Shown in pieces: positions 1 through 6,608 of a stretch of 9,224 bases of DNA (its first letter is position 1; every line of letters begins with the position of its first letter). The translations under genes were made by a program, and so were the position numbers. The notes beneath the pieces are model-generated. The model made no database searches, was not told where the DNA came from, and saw only the letters and a program-made list of their open reading frames with translations. Source of the DNA: Bacteroidota bacterium (GTDB taxonomy: Bacteria; Bacteroidota; Bacteroidia; J057); the NCBI GenBank assembly GCA_004292985.1, contig RDXT01000557.1:1-9224 (forward strand). The letters are read 5' to 3'.

Positions 1-12
1 GGACCAGGACGC

Positions 13-70
13 GGATCTATTTACCTGCCTGCTCTTGGATAGCTCTACCTAAGATCGGATTTCTTTACCT
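13..70. repeat. Three spaced copies of a 14-bp motif
   Basis: The plus strand carries GGATNNNTYTACCT three times, at 13-26, 37-50 and 57-70; the minus strand reads AGGTARANNNATCC. Ten positions are invariant and an eleventh is always a pyrimidine. Start-to-start spacing is 24 and 20 bp, about two helical turns. The sequences between copies are not similar. The copies lie downstream of hisC and no open frame crosses them. They may be protein-binding sites for a gene to the left, or a decayed repeat element; the sequence does not decide. Confidence 0.6.
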
Positions 71-94
71 TTCTTATGTATGATGCAAACATAT

Positions 95-113
95 GAGATG
101 CGGAGACGCAGAG
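95..113. repeat. Octamer tandem repeat (GAGAYGCR)
   Basis: The plus strand reads GAGATGCG (95-102), GAGACGCA (103-110) and then GAG (111-113), a period-8 repeat of about 2.4 units. It is short and would be unremarkable alone, but it lies 6 bp from a heptamer array of a different sequence. Confidence 0.5.
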
Positions 114-119
114 TAAAAT

Positions 120-168
120 CTGTTCCTTGAAAACTGTTCCCTGTTAACTGTTCCTTGTTAACTGTTCC
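120..168. repeat. Heptamer tandem repeat array overlapping the end of hisC
   Basis: Seven contiguous 7-bp units occur on the plus strand: CTGTTCC (120), TTGAAAA (127), CTGTTCC (134), CTGTTAA (141), CTGTTCC (148), TTGTTAA (155) and CTGTTCC (162). The consensus is YTGTTNN, alternating CC- and AA-ending units, so the array also looks like a 14-bp repeat. The TTGAAAA unit is the most diverged. Positions 158-168 are also hisC coding sequence, encoding the stop, Ser, Asn and most of Gly. Heptamer arrays of this general kind (STRR sequences) are known between genes of cyanobacteria; a relation is not implied. Confidence 0.85.
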
Positions 169-1213
169 CAAACGCTTTCAGCTTCTCAAGCAGCTTTTCA
201 TTCTCTTCCACTGTCCCCACCGTGATCCGGAGGCAGCCTGCGCAGTGCAGCACTTTTGAGCGGTTGCGGACGATGATGCCCTGCTCCATCAGGTACTGGT
301 AGATGCGGTCCGGTTCGGGAAATTTTACCAGCAAAAAGTTGGCGTCGGAGGGAAACACCTGCTGAACCAGCGGCAGTTCTGAAAGGGCGGCGACCAGTTT
401 TTCGCGCTCTTCCAGCACCCCTGTGACCATGCGGTTTTTCTCTTCTACCCGCTCCAGGGCTTCGAGGGCGAGCTGCTGCGTAACGGCGTTGAGGTTGTAG
501 GGGGCCTTGATGCGATTGAGCACCGCAATCAGATTCGGGTGGGCGAAGGCCATGCCGATGCGCAGGGCGGCCAGTCCCCATGCCTTGGAGAAGGTCTGAA
601 GGATCACCAGGTTCGGGAACTCCGCCAGCAGGGGCAGGAAACTTTTCTCCGGTGCAAAATCAATATAGGCTTCATCCAGCACCACCAGGCCCGGCGCATG
701 CTGCAACACCTGCCGGATATGGGCCGGGTCCATGGCATTGCCGCTGGGATTGTTGGGCGAACAGATAAATACCAGTTTTGTGCCCGGACGCAGCAGGGAG
801 ATCGTCTCAGGCAGATCTATCTGAAAATCAGGCCTTAGCGGGGCCAGCACGGTCTTTACCGCAGCAATATCGGCGCTCACCTGATACATGCCGTAGGTGG
901 GAGGCAGCAGCAACACATGGTCCCGCGCAGGGTCGCAGCAGGCCCGCACCAGCAAATCAATGGCCTCGTCGCTGCCATTGCCCAGAAAAATCTGGTCGGG
1001 AGAAACGCCTTTTACCACAGCCAGCTTTTCCTTCACGGCCTTTTGCAGCGGGTCCGGGTAGCGGTTAAAAACGGCATGTGTAACCGAGCCAAATGCATTT
1101 TCATTGGCATCGAGAAACACCTCTGCCTCGCCGGTAAATTCATCACGGGCAGAGGAATACGGCTTGAGGTTCAGCACATGCGGTCGAATGATGCGGGAAA
1201 GATCGGGACTCAT
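158..1213 (-). CDS. hisC: Histidinol-phosphate aminotransferase
   Basis: This is a PLP-dependent fold-type I (class II) aminotransferase that converts imidazole-acetol phosphate plus glutamate to histidinol phosphate plus 2-oxoglutarate, in the cytoplasm. With the start used here the protein has 351 residues, normal for HisC. Visible family features are the N-terminal LDANEN segment, the SPNNPSG motif (Asn154 region), LDEAYIDF with the Asp that pairs with the PLP pyridine nitrogen (about Asp180), TFSKAWGLAALRIG with the Schiff-base lysine (about Lys210), and LRITVGT near the C-terminus with the substrate-carboxylate Arg (about Arg329). The frame extends upstream to a TTG at 1222, but I prefer the ATG at 1213, which lies 1 nt after the hisD stop (TGA-T-ATG). 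It is the third gene of a hisGDC operon. The last codons (Gly-Asn-Ser-stop) are made of a heptamer tandem repeat that continues downstream. Function is well supported; substrate choice rests on the his neighbours. Confidence 0.96.
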   Translation of the reverse strand: MSPDLSRIIRPHVLNLKPYSSARDEFTGEAEVFLDANENAFGSVTHAVFNRYPDPLQKAVKEKLAVVKGVSPDQIFLGNGSDEAIDLLVRACCDPARDHVLLLPPTYGMYQVSADIAAVKTVLAPLRPDFQIDLPETISLLRPGTKLVFICSPNNPSGNAMDPAHIRQVLQHAPGLVVLDEAYIDFAPEKSFLPLLAEFPNLVILQTFSKAWGLAALRIGMAFAHPNLIAVLNRIKAPYNLNAVTQQLALEALERVEEKNRMVTGVLEEREKLVAALSELPLVQQVFPSDANFLLVKFPEPDRIYQYLMEQGIIVRNRSKVLHCAGCLRITVGTVEENEKLLEKLKAFGNS

Positions 1214-1214
1214 A

Positions 1215-2498
1215 TCAGGCAAGGGTATCTAAACGCAGGGAAACGGCACGGGCATGGGCTTCGAGTTCTTCGGCACGGGCCATGTGAATAATGGCGGGCC
1301 CCAGATCGCTCAGTCCCTGCGGAGTGATTTTCTGAAACGTAATTTTTTTGATAAAGCTATCGAGCGAAACACCGCTGTAGGCGCGCGCGTAGCCGTTGGT
1401 CGGCAGGGTGTGGTTGGTACCCGAAGCGTAGTCACCCGCGCTTTCGGGCGCGTAATTTCCCAGAAATACGGAGCCTGCATGCTGCACCTGCGCGGCCCAG
1501 TATTCATCGTTTTCCACCGAAAGAATCAGGTGTTCCGGCGCATACTGGTTGATGAGTTCCATCGCATCCGCCAGGCTGCCGAGCAGCACCGAGCGGCTGT
1601 TTTCCAGGGCTTTAGCTGCCAGCTCGCGGCGGGGGAGGCTTTCAAGCTGGTAGTACAGTTCCGCTTCCACTGCCTTCAGCATTTCTTCGCTGTCCGACAC
1701 CAGGAGTACCTGAGAATCAATGCCGTGCTCTGCCTGGGAGAGCAGATCGGCAGCTACGAATGCCGGATGGGCGCTTTTGTCGGCAATAATGGCGACCTCC
1801 GAAGGGCCTGCGGGCATATCTATCGCCACGGTGTCGCGGCTGGCCAGTTGTTTGGCGAGGGTTACGTACTGGTTGCCGGGACCGAGGATTTTATGCACCT
1901 GCGGCACCGTTTCGGTGCCATAGGCCATCGCGGCAATGGCCTGTGCGCCCCCGGCTTTGATCACATTGCGGATGCCCAGCAGAGCGGCTGTATATAAAAT
2001 GGCGGGGTGAATGGTCCCTGTGCGACCCGGAGGCGTGCAGAGCACAATTTCACTGCATCCGGCGATTTTTGCCGGGGTGCCCAGCATGAGCAGCGTAGAA
2101 AACAGGGGCGCTGTGCCGCCAGGAATATACAGACCCACTTTTTCGATCGGCACCGATTTTCGCCAGCAGAGTACGCCGGGCATGGTTTCGACCTGGATCA
2201 TGCCTTCGCGCTGCGCATGGTGAAAGGCAGAAATATTATGATAGGCCTGAGCAATCGCCTTCTTAAGTTCCTCACTGACAAGGCTTTCCGCCACTTCGAA
2301 TTCAGCCTCGCTTACACGGAAGGAGGAGAGATGCACCTTGTCAAAGCGCTCTGTAAACTCCTTCAGGGCCTCATCGCCCCGGCTGCGGACGGCTTCCAGG
2401 ATCGGGCGCACACGCGCTTCGAGGTCCTGAGCTTCCATCGCAGGGCGGGCAATGATTTGCTGCCATTCGCTGCGTGCGGGATAACGGTATTGCTTCAT
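1215..2498 (-). CDS. hisD: Histidinol dehydrogenase
   Basis: HisD is a zinc-dependent, NAD-linked enzyme that oxidises L-histidinol through histidinal to L-histidine, the final two steps of the pathway. The protein has 427 residues with the ATG at 2498, the usual family length. Expected zinc ligands are visible: Gln255 and His258 in LLSQAEHG, Asp356 in AGDYASGTNHTLP, and His415 in ELEAHARAV. The catalytic Glu-His pair is Glu322-His323 in YAPEHLI. The IPGGTAPLFSTLLM and GPGNQYVTLAK stretches are typical of the family. The frame also contains a GTG at 2504 that would overlap the hisG stop (GTGA). I chose the ATG two residues further in, 2 nt after the hisG TGA, because ATG is the more usual start and spacing stays operonic. 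The gene sits between hisG and hisC, so translation is probably coupled along the operon. Nothing looks truncated or altered. Confidence 0.97.
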   Translation of the reverse strand: MKQYRYPARSEWQQIIARPAMEAQDLEARVRPILEAVRSRGDEALKEFTERFDKVHLSSFRVSEAEFEVAESLVSEELKKAIAQAYHNISAFHHAQREGMIQVETMPGVLCWRKSVPIEKVGLYIPGGTAPLFSTLLMLGTPAKIAGCSEIVLCTPPGRTGTIHPAILYTAALLGIRNVIKAGGAQAIAAMAYGTETVPQVHKILGPGNQYVTLAKQLASRDTVAIDMPAGPSEVAIIADKSAHPAFVAADLLSQAEHGIDSQVLLVSDSEEMLKAVEAELYYQLESLPRRELAAKALENSRSVLLGSLADAMELINQYAPEHLILSVENDEYWAAQVQHAGSVFLGNYAPESAGDYASGTNHTLPTNGYARAYSGVSLDSFIKKITFQKITPQGLSDLGPAIIHMARAEELEAHARAVSLRLDTLA

Positions 2499-2500
2499 GT

Positions 2501-3361
2501 TCACAGAATCATCTTCTCAATCGGAATCACCAGAATTCCCTGGGCGCCTTTGGCCTGTAGCTGTTCGATAACGTCCCAGAAGGTGTCTTCTTTCAGTACA
2601 GAGTGTAGCGAACTCCATCCCGGCTCGGCCAGGGGAGTCACGGTCGGGCTTTTCATTCCGGGAATGAGGCGCGTAACTTCCTCAATGGCCTCATTGGGAA
2701 TATTCATCACAATGTACTTGTGGTTTTCGGCCTTGCTGACTGCCTTGATGCGGAAGAGCAGGCGGTTGAGAATCTCTTGCTTGGCGGGACTCAGGTGGCG
2801 GTGGCCCACCAGCACGGCTTCGGAGCGGAAAATCACCTCGGCTTCGCGCAGGCCATTGCCCATGAGGGTGCTGCCTGAGCTTACGATGTCGCAGATCGCA
2901 TCTGCCAGTCCGATGCTGGGCGCGATTTCGACCGAGCCGCTGATTTCGTGAATTTCGGCCAGTACGCCATGTCCTACCAGATATTCACGCAGAAGATTGG
3001 GGTAAGAAGTGGCGATTTTTTTGCCGTTGAGGCTGTCAGGCCCCAGGTAAGGCGCGTTGGCAGGGACTGCGATAGACAGGCGGCAGCGGGAAAAGCCCAT
3101 CCGCTCGATGATGTCCACCGTCTCCTGTTTTTCAACGACCACATTTTCGCCCACAATCCCAATATCTGCCACCCCATCAGCGACTACCTTCGGAATATCG
3201 TCGTCGCGGAGGTAGAGGATTTCAAGGGGGAAATTGGAGGCCGTGCTTTTGAGGCGGGTTTTGTTGCGGGAATAATCAATGCCACAGGCTTCGATAAACT
3301 CCAGGCTGCGCTCACTGAGGCGGCCTTCTTTTTGTATACCTAAACGGAGAACAGGTTCCAT
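2501..3361 (-). CDS. hisG: ATP phosphoribosyltransferase, long (HisZ-independent) form
   Basis: HisG catalyses the committed step of histidine synthesis, joining ATP and PRPP to give N1-(5-phosphoribosyl)-ATP. The protein has 286 residues. The N-terminal catalytic part starts with LRLGIQKEGRLSE and contains the PRPP-binding loop DIVSSGSTL at about residues 158-166, followed by NGLREAEVIFRSEAVLV. The C-terminal 70 or so residues (PTVTPLAEPGW, then ILVIPIEKMIL at the end) match the ACT-like regulatory domain of long-form HisG, which in this family binds histidine for feedback inhibition. That length argues against the short form that needs HisZ. The start is an ATG at 3361, with no strong Shine-Dalgarno sequence. 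It is the first gene of hisGDC, 63 nt downstream of the helicase gene. A possible promoter lies in that gap. No leader peptide rich in histidine codons is apparent. Confidence 0.97.
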   Translation of the reverse strand: MEPVLRLGIQKEGRLSERSLEFIEACGIDYSRNKTRLKSTASNFPLEILYLRDDDIPKVVADGVADIGIVGENVVVEKQETVDIIERMGFSRCRLSIAVPANAPYLGPDSLNGKKIATSYPNLLREYLVGHGVLAEIHEISGSVEIAPSIGLADAICDIVSSGSTLMGNGLREAEVIFRSEAVLVGHRHLSPAKQEILNRLLFRIKAVSKAENHKYIVMNIPNEAIEEVTRLIPGMKSPTVTPLAEPGWSSLHSVLKEDTFWDVIEQLQAKGAQGILVIPIEKMIL

Positions 3362-3388
3362 GCAAAAGGATCAGGGTTCAATGCGCTG

Positions 3389-3421
3389 CAAAGGTGGGCA
3401 TCCGGAGCTGATAAAACCAAA
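3389..3421 (-). promoter_or_regulatory. Candidate Bacteroidota-type promoter for hisGDC
   Basis: The 63-nt gap between the helicase stop and the hisG start contains, on the minus strand, TTTG at 3421-3418 and CACCTTTG at 3396-3389, separated by 21 nt. The Bacteroidota consensus is TTTG near -33 and TAnnTTTG near -7 with a spacer of about 19-21 nt, so the second element matches except for its first base. This would put the transcription start roughly 20-25 nt before the hisG ATG, a short leader. The match is suggestive only, because the motifs are short. Read-through from the helicase gene is an alternative, since I see no terminator hairpin in the gap. Confidence 0.4.
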
Positions 3422-3424
3422 CTT

Positions 3425-6400
3425 TCAGGCAAGGGCCTCGACTTTTCCGCTTTTGAGATAATAGAGATATCCCTGCGGACCAGCGTAGCCCATGTCTTTG
3501 AGCGCATCCAGATAACGTAAAACCTGGGTGCGATGTTTATCATTGGGAGCGCCGCTTTTATAATCTACCACCACCAGCTCTTCCCCCCGGATCATGACCC
3601 GGTCCGGACGCAGCACCGCGCCATTGGCCAGGAGAATCTCCGCTTCATTCTTCACCTCCCAATCACCTGAAAACCAACCCTTTACCTCCTCTACACTCAA
3701 CAACTCCCCCATTCGCTGCGCAAAGCCTTCCATCTCCTGCGCAGACACCAGGCCCTGAAGGCGCAGGCGCTCCAGCGCCGCAGGCAGGTCTTCCCGTACC
3801 TTTATCAGGCCCAGCGCCTCGTGCAGCAGTTCCCCAAAGTCCTGCCGTCGGTTGCGCTCCAGCAGGTCGCCTGCCATGCGCAGCCCATCGAGTTTGATGC
3901 GGATAGACTGGCTCCAGTCGCCCATCGGGTCCTCATTTCGCTTCAGTGGCACCCCTTCTCCGGCCTCTTTGCCCGACTCGCCCCGCAGGCGGCGGATTTC
4001 GGCGCGGCTCACCGCCTGGCCTTCGGTGTAGAGGTCGCCCATCGCTTCGTGACCCCGCGCCTCCGAAAGCAGCATCCGGATCAGCGAACCCACCCGGTCG
4101 GGGGCCGTTGGTTCCTTACTTCCCCTGGGGCAGCAGGCGTAAAGCCGGTACTCAGGCCGGGTAAAGGCCACATAGAGCAGGTTCAGGTTGTCGAGGTAAC
4201 TCTCCAGCAACTCGCGCGCATAGTCATCCTGAAAGCGGGTACTTTCCAATGCCTTATTTACCCGCACAGGCAGGAAAGGAAATTGCTCAAATGGCTCACC
4301 CTCAGGCTCTACCCAGAGAATATCGTTGATTTTGGGTCCCATCTGCCAGTCGCACAGCGGCAGGATCACCACCGGAAACTCCAGGCCTTTCGACTTGTGG
4401 ATGGTCATGATCTGCACCGCGTCGCGGTCGGGCGCTACTGCAATGGCCCTTTTGTGGCGCTGCTCGTCCCACCACTCCAGAAAACCCGGCAGGCCGCCGT
4501 CGTTTTCACCACTGTATTGCAGCACCGCATCCCGAAATCCCTGGATATAGGCATTCGGCTCGGCGAGGTGGGGATAGAGGCGAATCAAACGCTCAAGGCA
4601 TTCATATACAGGCATTTGCGAAAGCTGCTCCTGTTTAGCGATCAGGTCTTCGGGCAACAGGGTCTCCAGTTGAGGGAAATTCATATCGCCTGCCGCCACG
4701 CCCATCGTTACCCGCTGGTGGTAATAGGCCAGCGTGGCGCGGGTCAGCGCCGTCTCCGGGTCGTCGAGGTAGTGCAGCAGGGCCTCCAGCAGGCGCACAC
4801 CGGGATCGCTTACGATCAGCAGAGACTCGGCAGAGACCACCCGCACCCCCTGCTGCTGCAGGAAATTGGCTACCTGTGTGCCATCGCGGTTGGTGCGCAC
4901 CAGCAGCGTGATCTCCCAGGCTTCGAAGCCATCGGCTTTCACCTGATTCAATACCTCCAGGGTATGTTCCAGAGCGCTCTGCTCCCAGTCGCCCGCTTCG
5001 GGGTTGTTGCTTTTTTCGAAAAAAGCAAAAGACACAAAACCCGGATATGCCTTACGTTCAGGCACTTGCGCGACGCCCTCATAGGCGCGGCCCAGAATAC
5101 GACCCGCCGCAGGCCCCAGATCCGCTTCCAGGACCCCGATGGCACGCTCAAAAAAGGAGTTGTTGAAATGCACAATATCGGCTGCCGTGCGCCAGTTGCT
5201 GTTGAGCGGTTTTACCTCCGGAATCAGCCCCTGCTCGCGCACCTCGGCCTCCACCTGCGACATCAGCAGAAACATATTGCCGTTTCGCCAGCGGTAAATG
5301 GACTGTTTCACGTCTCCCACCACCAGTCCGCCGTTGCCCTGCGCCAGTGCCTCGCGGACGAGCGGGAGCAGGTTTTCCCACTGCATGTCGGAGGTATCCT
5401 GAAACTCGTCGAGCAGGTAATAATGGTAGCGGGTGCCTGTTTTTTCGAAAATAAACGGCGTATCGTATTGCGCACTGACGATCTGGTTGAGCAAAAAGCC
5501 TGTGTCGGAGATAATCATGCGGCTGTTGTCGCGGCGGTACTCTTCGAGCTTGATCCGCAGGTCGCTCAGCAGCGCGAAGCTTAGCAGGTTGCGCTGCACA
5601 ATTCGGGCAGTCTCGTAGTCGCTGCGCTTGTCATACAGGTCGAGCAATGCAGCGGCGATGCGGCTCAGTTCCGGGGCAATGGGTGCGATCTGGCCGCGCT
5701 CCGGTCCGGTTTTGTTGTACCAGTCCTCTGGATTTTGGGCGGCGTTCCCGACCCTGCTGCCTGCCTCGTACTCTTTTTTTTCTTTTACCTTCACAAAATA
5801 CATCGCCGGGCCCGTTTTACCGAATTTCAGTCCGTCGGGCCTGAGTCCGGCGCGGTCTATGAGCGTCAGCGCCTCATCGGCCAGGGCCTCCATGCGGCTT
5901 TCAAAGCCCCTGACGATGGCCCAGAGGCGCTTTTCGAGGTCGAGCACCGCCTGCAACTGGTCAGGAGACTCGGGGTGCTGCACCAGCAGACGCTGAAATT
6001 TCTCTTTAAATACCTGCGTACCCAGGCGGCGGATCTGTTCATCCACATGCCAGGTATTTTCTTCTTCGAGGTTGCGTTCCAGAAACAGCAGCAGCAGGCG
6101 GGTGAGGTTTTGATCCTTGCCGATGTCCATCATCAGCTCGTCACTTACCTGCCGCAGGATCAGTTCCTGGTCCATGACCACATCGTAGCCGATCGGGATA
6201 TTGAGTTCACGGGCAAAGGCACGCACGATCCGCTGGAAAAAACTCTCGATGGTGCTTACCGAAAAATTGGAGTAGTCATTCAGAATGTTGCTAAGGACTT
6301 TCTGGGCCTGGCGGGGCACATTCCACTGTTTTTCCGGCTCTGCGGCCCGGAGATAGGCATCGAGTTCACGCCAGACAGGATGCTCTGCCTCCCTGCCCGG

Positions 6401-6595
6401 TGCGAGGTTGGCCAGTTGCGAGAGGGCACGGATGATGCGGTCCTTCATCTCGTCGGTGGCCTTGTTGGTGAAGGTAACCGCGAGGATGTGGCGGTACTGC
6501 GAAGGGTCGCGGATCACGATCTTCAGGTACTCCAGCACCAGGGTATAGGTTTTTCCGGAGCCTGCGGAGGATTTGTAGATAACCAGTCCTTGCAT
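3425..6595 (-). CDS. AddA/RecB-like UvrD-family helicase-nuclease
   Basis: This is a superfamily 1A DNA helicase with a C-terminal RecB-type nuclease, the AddA-like subunit of a double-strand-break resection machine. With the ATG at 6595 it has 1056 residues. Helicase motifs appear in order: Walker A KSSAGSGKT (8-16), motif Ia AVTFTNKATDEM, Walker B LLDEFQDTSD with DEFQDT at 396-401, motif III GDVKQSIYRWRNGN (427-440), motif IV NSNWRT, motif V TIHKSKGLEF (731-740) and motif VI LLYVAFTRP (ending near 814). The nuclease follows: GELLHEAL, then Asp998 in RPDRV, the DYK at 1011-1013, and QVLRYLDALK. The Asp-DYK arrangement suggests an active nuclease. The frame is open back to an ATG at 6661, overlapping the receptor gene. 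I chose 6595 because Walker A then begins right after the start, as in relatives, and the gap becomes 13 nt. No AddB-like partner lies in the window. Rep/UvrD identity is excluded by the nuclease domain. Confidence 0.93.
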   Translation of the reverse strand: MQGLVIYKSSAGSGKTYTLVLEYLKIVIRDPSQYRHILAVTFTNKATDEMKDRIIRALSQLANLAPGREAEHPVWRELDAYLRAAEPEKQWNVPRQAQKVLSNILNDYSNFSVSTIESFFQRIVRAFARELNIPIGYDVVMDQELILRQVSDELMMDIGKDQNLTRLLLLFLERNLEEENTWHVDEQIRRLGTQVFKEKFQRLLVQHPESPDQLQAVLDLEKRLWAIVRGFESRMEALADEALTLIDRAGLRPDGLKFGKTGPAMYFVKVKEKKEYEAGSRVGNAAQNPEDWYNKTGPERGQIAPIAPELSRIAAALLDLYDKRSDYETARIVQRNLLSFALLSDLRIKLEEYRRDNSRMIISDTGFLLNQIVSAQYDTPFIFEKTGTRYHYYLLDEFQDTSDMQWENLLPLVREALAQGNGGLVVGDVKQSIYRWRNGNMFLLMSQVEAEVREQGLIPEVKPLNSNWRTAADIVHFNNSFFERAIGVLEADLGPAAGRILGRAYEGVAQVPERKAYPGFVSFAFFEKSNNPEAGDWEQSALEHTLEVLNQVKADGFEAWEITLLVRTNRDGTQVANFLQQQGVRVVSAESLLIVSDPGVRLLEALLHYLDDPETALTRATLAYYHQRVTMGVAAGDMNFPQLETLLPEDLIAKQEQLSQMPVYECLERLIRLYPHLAEPNAYIQGFRDAVLQYSGENDGGLPGFLEWWDEQRHKRAIAVAPDRDAVQIMTIHKSKGLEFPVVILPLCDWQMGPKINDILWVEPEGEPFEQFPFLPVRVNKALESTRFQDDYARELLESYLDNLNLLYVAFTRPEYRLYACCPRGSKEPTAPDRVGSLIRMLLSEARGHEAMGDLYTEGQAVSRAEIRRLRGESGKEAGEGVPLKRNEDPMGDWSQSIRIKLDGLRMAGDLLERNRRQDFGELLHEALGLIKVREDLPAALERLRLQGLVSAQEMEGFAQRMGELLSVEEVKGWFSGDWEVKNEAEILLANGAVLRPDRVMIRGEELVVVDYKSGAPNDKHRTQVLRYLDALKDMGYAGPQGYLYYLKSGKVEALA
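5007..5028. repeat. 22-bp perfect palindrome inside the helicase gene
   Basis: Each strand reads TTGCTTTTTTC followed by its exact reverse complement, with the symmetry centre between 5017 and 5018. The stretch lies in frame in the helicase gene, where it encodes part of an Ala-Phe-Phe-Glu-Lys-Ser run after motif IV. It is AT-rich in otherwise GC-rich surroundings. It could be a by-product of Phe and Lys codons. I see no evidence that it is a functional site. Confidence 0.6.
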
Positions 6596-6608
6596 GGTAT
6601 AGGCTGTA

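Larger units (their letters stand above)
1..157. other. Intergenic region downstream of hisC, no gene seen
   Basis: No start codon in this stretch opens a frame of useful length on either strand. An ATG on the minus strand at 94 runs into a TAG after 15 codons. I see no transfer RNA fold and no convincing rho-independent terminator hairpin with a T-run. It contains the three repeat structures listed separately. In many Bacteroidota hisB follows hisC closely; any hisB here would have to begin beyond the left edge. Confidence 0.7.

Noticed and set aside
1254..2951. Plus-strand open frames at 1254-1997 and 2007-2951 opposite hisD and hisG
   Set aside because: They are antisense to conserved biosynthetic genes whose catalytic residues are intact; no family features are seen in the translations.
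3362..3424. Rho-independent terminator or histidine attenuator between the helicase gene and hisG
   Set aside because: There is no GC-rich hairpin followed by a T-run and no short frame with consecutive histidine codons. The only complementary segments (ATCAG and CTGAT) are about 40 nt apart and weak.
3821..5584. Long open frame on the plus strand (587 codons) opposite the helicase gene
   Set aside because: It is fully antisense to a gene with all helicase motifs in order. Its translation shows no recognisable domain and is rich in His, Gln and Arg, as expected from reading GC-rich coding DNA on the opposite strand.
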